Below, in pieces: positions 1 through 64,000 of a DNA stretch of 64,000 nucleotides. The DNA is taken from contig NC_049980.1 of NCBI RefSeq assembly GCF_000003815.2, positions 7,291,321 through 7,355,320 of the forward strand, written 5' to 3'. The position numbers and the translations under genes are program-made. The first letter of the stretch is position 1; every line of letters begins with the position of its first letter. The notes beneath the pieces were generated by a model. That model ran no database searches and had not been told where the DNA came from. It was given only the letters and a program-made list of their open reading frames with translations. The stretch is from Branchiostoma floridae (lineage: Eukaryota; Chordata; Leptocardii; Amphioxiformes; Branchiostomatidae).

Positions 1-1242
1 GGTGTAAAACACTGTCATGATGAAGTTGATCCTGTTTGGTATAAAAGAGCCCCCTAGCAGGGGGTGTTAAAACTGCAGATGACATACTTGTGATGGAAGA
101 TGGATGATCCACAGTCTGACTGTTCTGGGTTAGCCCAGCACTCCAGTATAGTTCAAGTCTTGTTGCAAATCCATCTTCACCTTGACAATGTCGTTTGCCA
201 CAAAGTGTCACTTCTTTGAATTCAGACCGTCTCCCGCGAGAAATTGACATCCCATGCAATAATAGTGTTTGACAAGACATGAGGCCACAGCAGTGTGAAC
301 ACATTGATCACCCTCTCATTGTTAATTCCAAACGTGTCTACAATGAAAAAAAGAGTGTCAACTTTCCCGATGCCTGTTTTCATCATGCTCTGTTGTTGCA
401 AATTTGTTACGCTCAGAAATTGCCTTCCGTCCTCTCGGCAGGGGTACATAACAGCGTAATTTCATGTCATTGCCACATATAGGCAGGATGGTTAGAGTGA
501 CAAGACCTCTTGGTTTTCAAAAGGTACAAAAGACTTATTATGAAAGTTGGAGACTGCGAGGCACTGATAATAACAGGCAATCATGCGTTCCCTACTTCCA
601 GGGCGGCCTTTGTGGTAACCTATTACCAGTCTGGTCTTATCCTTCTATTTATCACGGGGTGCTTTGTAACAAGTTTTCTTGAAGCCTTTCTGCCAAGGAA
701 ATTGCCATGAAAATGAGTTTCTCAGTATGTGTGACTTGAATCAATATCTTTTCCTGACCAGTAGAAGCCTTAGGATGGTAATTTCTGATTTCATTATATT
801 TGATGCTCATCTTGATTGTCACATTTACTTTATATATGTATATATTTATGCCCTCTTTCTACTAGATAGCAATCGCTCAGTGACAGTACAAGGACCAAAA
901 TTGGATTTGTGTGTGCCTTGAATCTTGATTTCATAAATGGAAAATAATGCAAGATGTAAAAGTATGGTTTAAGAGACAAGAGTTGTTTAAATCTATATTA
1001 ATATCAAATCTTTGCAAATCAGCAGTTGCTCAAGTGGCTCCTTTTTAGTTGATCACACAAGCTGTTGTCATTATTGTGCAGTTAGCACTTGTGGACAACC
1101 TTGTCAATATTACAAGTATACAACGTACAACTGTGATTCAAGACAGCTCTTCGGCTATGGGGTAGCGTAGCAATTGTCATTGCATATGATAAACCCAACT
1201 CAAATTGCGTCTTTGAACTTAACCTGTACCAAGATCACTGGT

Positions 1243-1287
1243 GTGACCTTCACAAAGTTGTGTTCGTACCAACTTTGTGAAGGTCAC
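1243..1287. repeat. Perfect 18-bp inverted repeat with 9-nt loop
   Basis: GTGACCTTCACAAAGTTG at 1243-1260 is the exact reverse complement of 1270-1287; the loop is TGTTCGTAC. It does not extend into flanking sequence. It could be a short foldback transposon relic or a transcribed hairpin; nothing else indicates a function. Confidence 0.8.
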
Positions 1288-1898
1288 TAAACTCACAAAG
1301 GGACTTAAATGTCCTTTCGCCCAGCGTTATCGTGCCTAGATTGGCCACCGAATGGTGCCATTGTGAAGCAACTCGTGCAATATACTACCCAGGGGGAAGG
1401 GAGCAGCACGCTTTGTTGGTCAGGCTCAACAGCAACAAAAAGTTCATCACCAAGGCCATAACTTGATGAAATGGCCTTCTTGTTAACATTGCATCATGAC
1501 AGCGCATCAAGCAGAAAGTTTACTGTCAACTTTAACTGCCTGGCCATTGATATAGTCTGTCAAACCTGTACAATTGACCACCTCTACATTAGTGGGAAGG
1601 GGGGTACCGATTTTCCCAACATCTCAGGTGGCTACGGTGCCTAAATTGTTTGGGATCGTCACCAGTCGTCAGTAGGTGTTATAAATAACCAAATTCGGCT
1701 TAGCTGCAAACTTACATGCTGATTATGTGGATATCTTGAAATTATCTTCCCAAAATTGTAAGTTCTGTCTATATTTTCATGCACCAATTTCTGTCCGTCA
1801 AAAGTGACAAAATCAAAATTCTTATCCGTCATGAGCAGCAAAATTCCGCCAAAGGATGGAGTGATGGATGCTGGCTAGAACATTGCAGTATAGACTAG

Positions 1899-1995
1899 TT
1901 GTATTTTGCATGTAAATTTTTCAAATTGCACGTAAAAATTTTGCCAACTTGCAATTTTGCATGTAGCAAAAAAAAAGTATTTCGATCCCTGCAAT
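1899..1995. repeat. Short AT-rich repeat ending like a hAT terminus
   Basis: Alternating TTGCATGTAA/TTGCACGTAA-like words end in GTATTTCGATCCCTG, close to the right terminus (GTATTTCGAGCCCTG) of the element at 5041-5770. Probably a deleted member of the same family. Confidence 0.4.
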
Positions 1996-3152
1996 GTGAC
2001 CAGTTTTTGATGGTTCCTCAGCTCTTTTTTCCTTTAATAGCCAAAATATTTAAGAATCTGACCACTTGTCCCCACAAATGAGGTTTTGTCGGTCCCCTGA
2101 GTGGTCTTCGTGTGCAATTTTGATTGTACCTTGTTTGAGTTTTTTTTTAGTTTGAGCTTGTTCAGGTCCAAAGTAGTTCGCAGAAGAAATATGCCACAGG
2201 ATTAGCGTTAATTACACTCGTATGTCACAGCAACAAACTCAGGCCTCTTTAATGTGGGTTCTGACATGGCAGTATTTCAGATGTAATTGTAAAAAGTCTG
2301 TTGGCTAGACTCCTGTGACTCCAGTCATATAAAATCATCGTAAGAGGAGATACGCACAGTTGTGCTAGTTTTAATCCTTAGATTCTGTCAAAGGAACGTT
2401 CAACATCAGAGAATGGTATGGTGGATTTTTATTGTGGATACTTTTATTGAAAAATGTGAGTCAATGCCATAAACACAGAGGCTTACTGTAACAGATATAG
2501 CACCTGATCTCTAAGTCGTAAAGCCACAGAAAAAAAGGCCATTACCCAAGCTTTATGTCAGCTCTACTAAAACCTACATAGAGTTTTCTGCCTACCCCGG
2601 GGAGCCCGTACCTGCTAAGCCAAAGCCGCAGGGACATGATGAAATATTTCATGACAGTGTTTGGCCTTTAGTCTGACCCTGTACGTCGCTGACGTCAATG
2701 CAAGTTGCCAAGTCACGAAGTGTGAAGACATCGGAAATTGGTTCGTGGATGTAGTCATACCCAGCATACATCTATAAAGGGAGGAAATCACGAAACTGGT
2801 CAAAGTGTCATTGCACGCTACCTTTATGATTGATTACGTTAAATCTACTTTAAAAGTTAGCAATGTTATGTTTTTATTTTAATATTCGTAGTCATAATAC
2901 TCATTGATGATTTTACAACCAGCTGCCTACTTTACTGGCCTTCATAAAAGCTTAGTGCTGTCTCAGAACAGTTGTATACACAGTGGAACAATTTAGCTTT
3001 TACTGAATGAGCCACCCTGGAAACAGATAAGGAATCAGAATAAATGGTATGCTATGTGTTACTCAAACTTAACTCGAGATCTTATTCCTGGAGAAATGCC
3101 AACATCTAAAGCAAGACAAGTCCAAGAACACATCATGCATTCTCATGATCCC

Positions 3153-3384
3153 TGACATTAGTTCACCTTTATCCGTGGGGTAGCCTATATCTGTTGTGTT
3201 GATAAACAGGGTATCTAGGGATTTCAAATCGCCGGACAGCGTTTTAAAATCGTAATATTTTCAACTATTGCAGTTTAAAAACATTATCCTTCTACATTTT
3301 TTTGTACTTGATATCCCAAAAAATACCTTGTTTTTCAAAAGAATGGATATAGGTAACCCTGCGGATAAAGGTGAACTAGCGTCA
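3153..3384. mobile_element. MITE with long terminal inverted repeats (ACGCTAGTTCACC family), copy 1
   Basis: Left end TGACATTAGTTCACCTTTAT and right end ATAAAGGTGAACTAGCGTCA are inverted copies that continue for about 35 bp through the words TAGCCTATATC and GATATAGGTAACC. About 232 bp, no coding capacity. Related copies lie at 17711-17950 and 62121-62339. In the best copy the ends read TAACGCT...AGCGTTA, which suggests a TA target (Tc1/mariner-like), by inference. Confidence 0.75.
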
Positions 3385-4473
3385 CATGTTGGCTATGGCA
3401 TACATGTAGGGGTGCTAAGTTGTATGCTGAAAGAACATGTATGTGTAGCTTAAAAGTTTCAATCCCTGTGGAGAGCACTGATTAACAACATGACAGGTAT
3501 TGCGTAAGACCCCTCTCCATATTTAATGAGAGAAGTCTAAAGCCTTTTACCAAGTTATAACACAGACACGAAAATCACATTACTTGCAGGAAGTACGCTG
3601 CAAGTAAGTCAGCGGGGAATAATGTCAGCTTTGATGATGTCAAACCGAATCTTGCATACTCGACAGTCATTGCCTCACAATGGGATACTACGTCCTGAAA
3701 AATGACAGCTCTGAATTAACACTTTCGGTATCATCCCCGATGAGAAGACTTTTTAATCAGCCCTGTACCTTAGAGGGCTACGAGGGCAACATTAGGAAAG
3801 CATCAATGTTCTGAAATCATATTTGACGAGTGAAAAATGACAGATCATAAATGCTGTACAGGAATTTGCGTTTGTTCAACTCACACAGAGGTTAGGGATG
3901 TCATCTTGTGATGTGTCATGTTCTTCATCCAAAATTCCAATTAGAAAAGTTTTCCACCATGCAATTCTCATTGTTGATGACATAATTACATTTGACACAG
4001 CCTGAACAGGAGGTGCTTCACAGAGCTCAACTGGAGAGGATTTGTTTCCCTTTGTAGCAATCCTTTTACCTGGAAATTCTGAAAAGGGGATCACATTCAA
4101 GTATTGGAATAAGAGTATTAGAATTAGAGAGAGAAAGACGTATACTGGTATTCCAAAGAGATACAGTAACTGTTACAGCTTTTCATTGGTATTTGGCAAA
4201 GTCAAGAAGAAAAGATTCAGAAAGTGAATGATGATATATGATGTACAATAAAGGTTTTATGACTCAGCCATGTTAACTCTCTATTTCCTGATCCATTTCT
4301 AAACTGGGATTTGGTTTGTACATACAATGTATGTGAAGAAGAGGACAATATGATTGAGGATCAATAAGGTTTCATTTTCCAATATCAACTTTTTACTAGG
4401 TTTTTTCAAGGTGACACAGTGAATCATGTTCGTCAAGAACTTTTCTTGAAGTTGCATACTAGTATCATGGCAA

Positions 4474-4732
4474 CTTAAAGGGGGCCTAAATCTTTTTTTG
4501 TAAAGCATTCTGCAATATTTTAAATACATCAAAAAGTCCAGTTTTTACTTGTTTTATGTTAGTCCATCATAGATTAGCGTTTCCACAACATTTGAACTTC
4601 GCGCCGTTTTCTTGTCGAGCCCGAGGAAGTACCGCGACCTTTGATCTCTGTGACGTATTCCGACCTCGGACTTTTTGATGTATTTAAGATATTGCAGAAT
4701 GCTTTACAAGAAAAGGTTTAGGCCCCCTTTAA
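4474..4732. mobile_element. TTAA-flanked foldback MITE (piggyBac-like target)
   Basis: About 65-bp terminal inverted repeats: TTAAAGGGGGCCTAAATC at the left and the reverse complement, ending GGCCCCCTTTAA, at the right, followed inward by matching AAAGCATTCTGCAATAT and ATATTGCAGAATGCTTT. TTAA stands at both outer ends, the target duplication typical of piggyBac-related elements. 259 bp, non-coding. Confidence 0.8.
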
Positions 4733-4856
4733 AGCATATTTTTGGTTCCAGGTCGATACTATTGCCAGAGATATGTGAAAATGCACTGTCAAAATCCTGA
4801 TAAAAAGTAACTCGATGAATGTCATGTTAACAAATTTGGCCTCTTTTTTGTCTCAG

Positions 4857-63853
<58,997 letters not shown>

Positions 63854-64000
63854 GTTGGTTCTTGTTGTGTGTAATCTGCCTGGTCATGTACATACAATAT
63901 CCATTCACTCACCTTGTGCTTGTACTAAGTATAAACCTCATTCCTTGTAAATAAACCCTAGTACAAAGTTACGCTGTCTAAGCTAATCTAAATTTTTGTG
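63854..64000 (+). other. Start of the next intron
   Basis: 147 bp to the window end; nothing recognised. Confidence 0.7.

Larger units (their letters stand above)
1..4856. other. Intron sequence upstream of the first visible exon
   Basis: No exon recognised. The residues that precede the 4857 exon in otoferlin (C2A and its linker) are not encoded here in any frame I could see, so the previous exon lies outside the window. The stretch holds a perfect 18-bp hairpin (1243-1287), a small hAT-end-like relic (about 1899-1995), a TA-ended inverted-repeat element (3153-3384) and a TTAA-flanked foldback element (4474-4732). The rest is AT-rich sequence in which I see nothing. Confidence 0.6.

Overview
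The window looks like an intron-rich invertebrate deuterostome genome, most likely amphioxus (Branchiostoma). This is inference: large introns, many small MITE-like elements, a tRNA-derived SINE, frequent TACATGTA-type words, and two 100-N gaps flanked by diverged duplicate sequence, as expected when two alleles of a very polymorphic diploid are both kept in the assembly. No search could be run.

One protein-coding gene runs through the window on the + strand: an otoferlin-type ferlin (type II, no DysF insert). Its first visible constitutive exon is 4857-4911 and the last is 63692-63853; both gene ends lie outside. The exons chain in consistent phase and encode about 1,150 of an expected ~2,000 residues. 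In order they give the end of the C2A-C2B linker, C2B, FerI, C2C, an acidic linker, FerA, FerB, C2D, a C2-like fold between C2D and C2E, and the charged linker before C2E. Ferlins of this type are tail-anchored Ca2+-dependent membrane fusion proteins (synaptic vesicle exocytosis in hair cells of vertebrates).

Layout: 1-4856 is intron with repeats. 4912-35104 is a 30-kb intron. It holds hAT-like, TA-target and TTAA-target MITEs, a 5'-truncated LINE with a target-site duplication (29501-30879), a degenerate pyrimidine-rich minisatellite abutting the next acceptor, and a candidate alternative first exon (15049-15180). From 35105 to 63853 the exons are closely spaced, with short introns carrying more MITEs and SINE copies.

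Three features deserve most attention. (1) Four short, in-frame, phase-0 candidate exons (18, 18, 18 and 48 nt) lie between the two exons that split the third Ca2+-binding loop of C2D. (2) A 106-bp tandem array at 47061-47422 repeats the end of the acidic-linker exon so that each extra unit carries its own acceptor, a 54-nt in-frame exon and a donor; a Tc1/mariner-type MITE has landed at the end of the last unit and its empty site can be read in the neighbouring unit. (3) The alternative ATG exon inside the 30-kb intron splices in the right phase to the first C2B exon, predicting an isoform without C2A.
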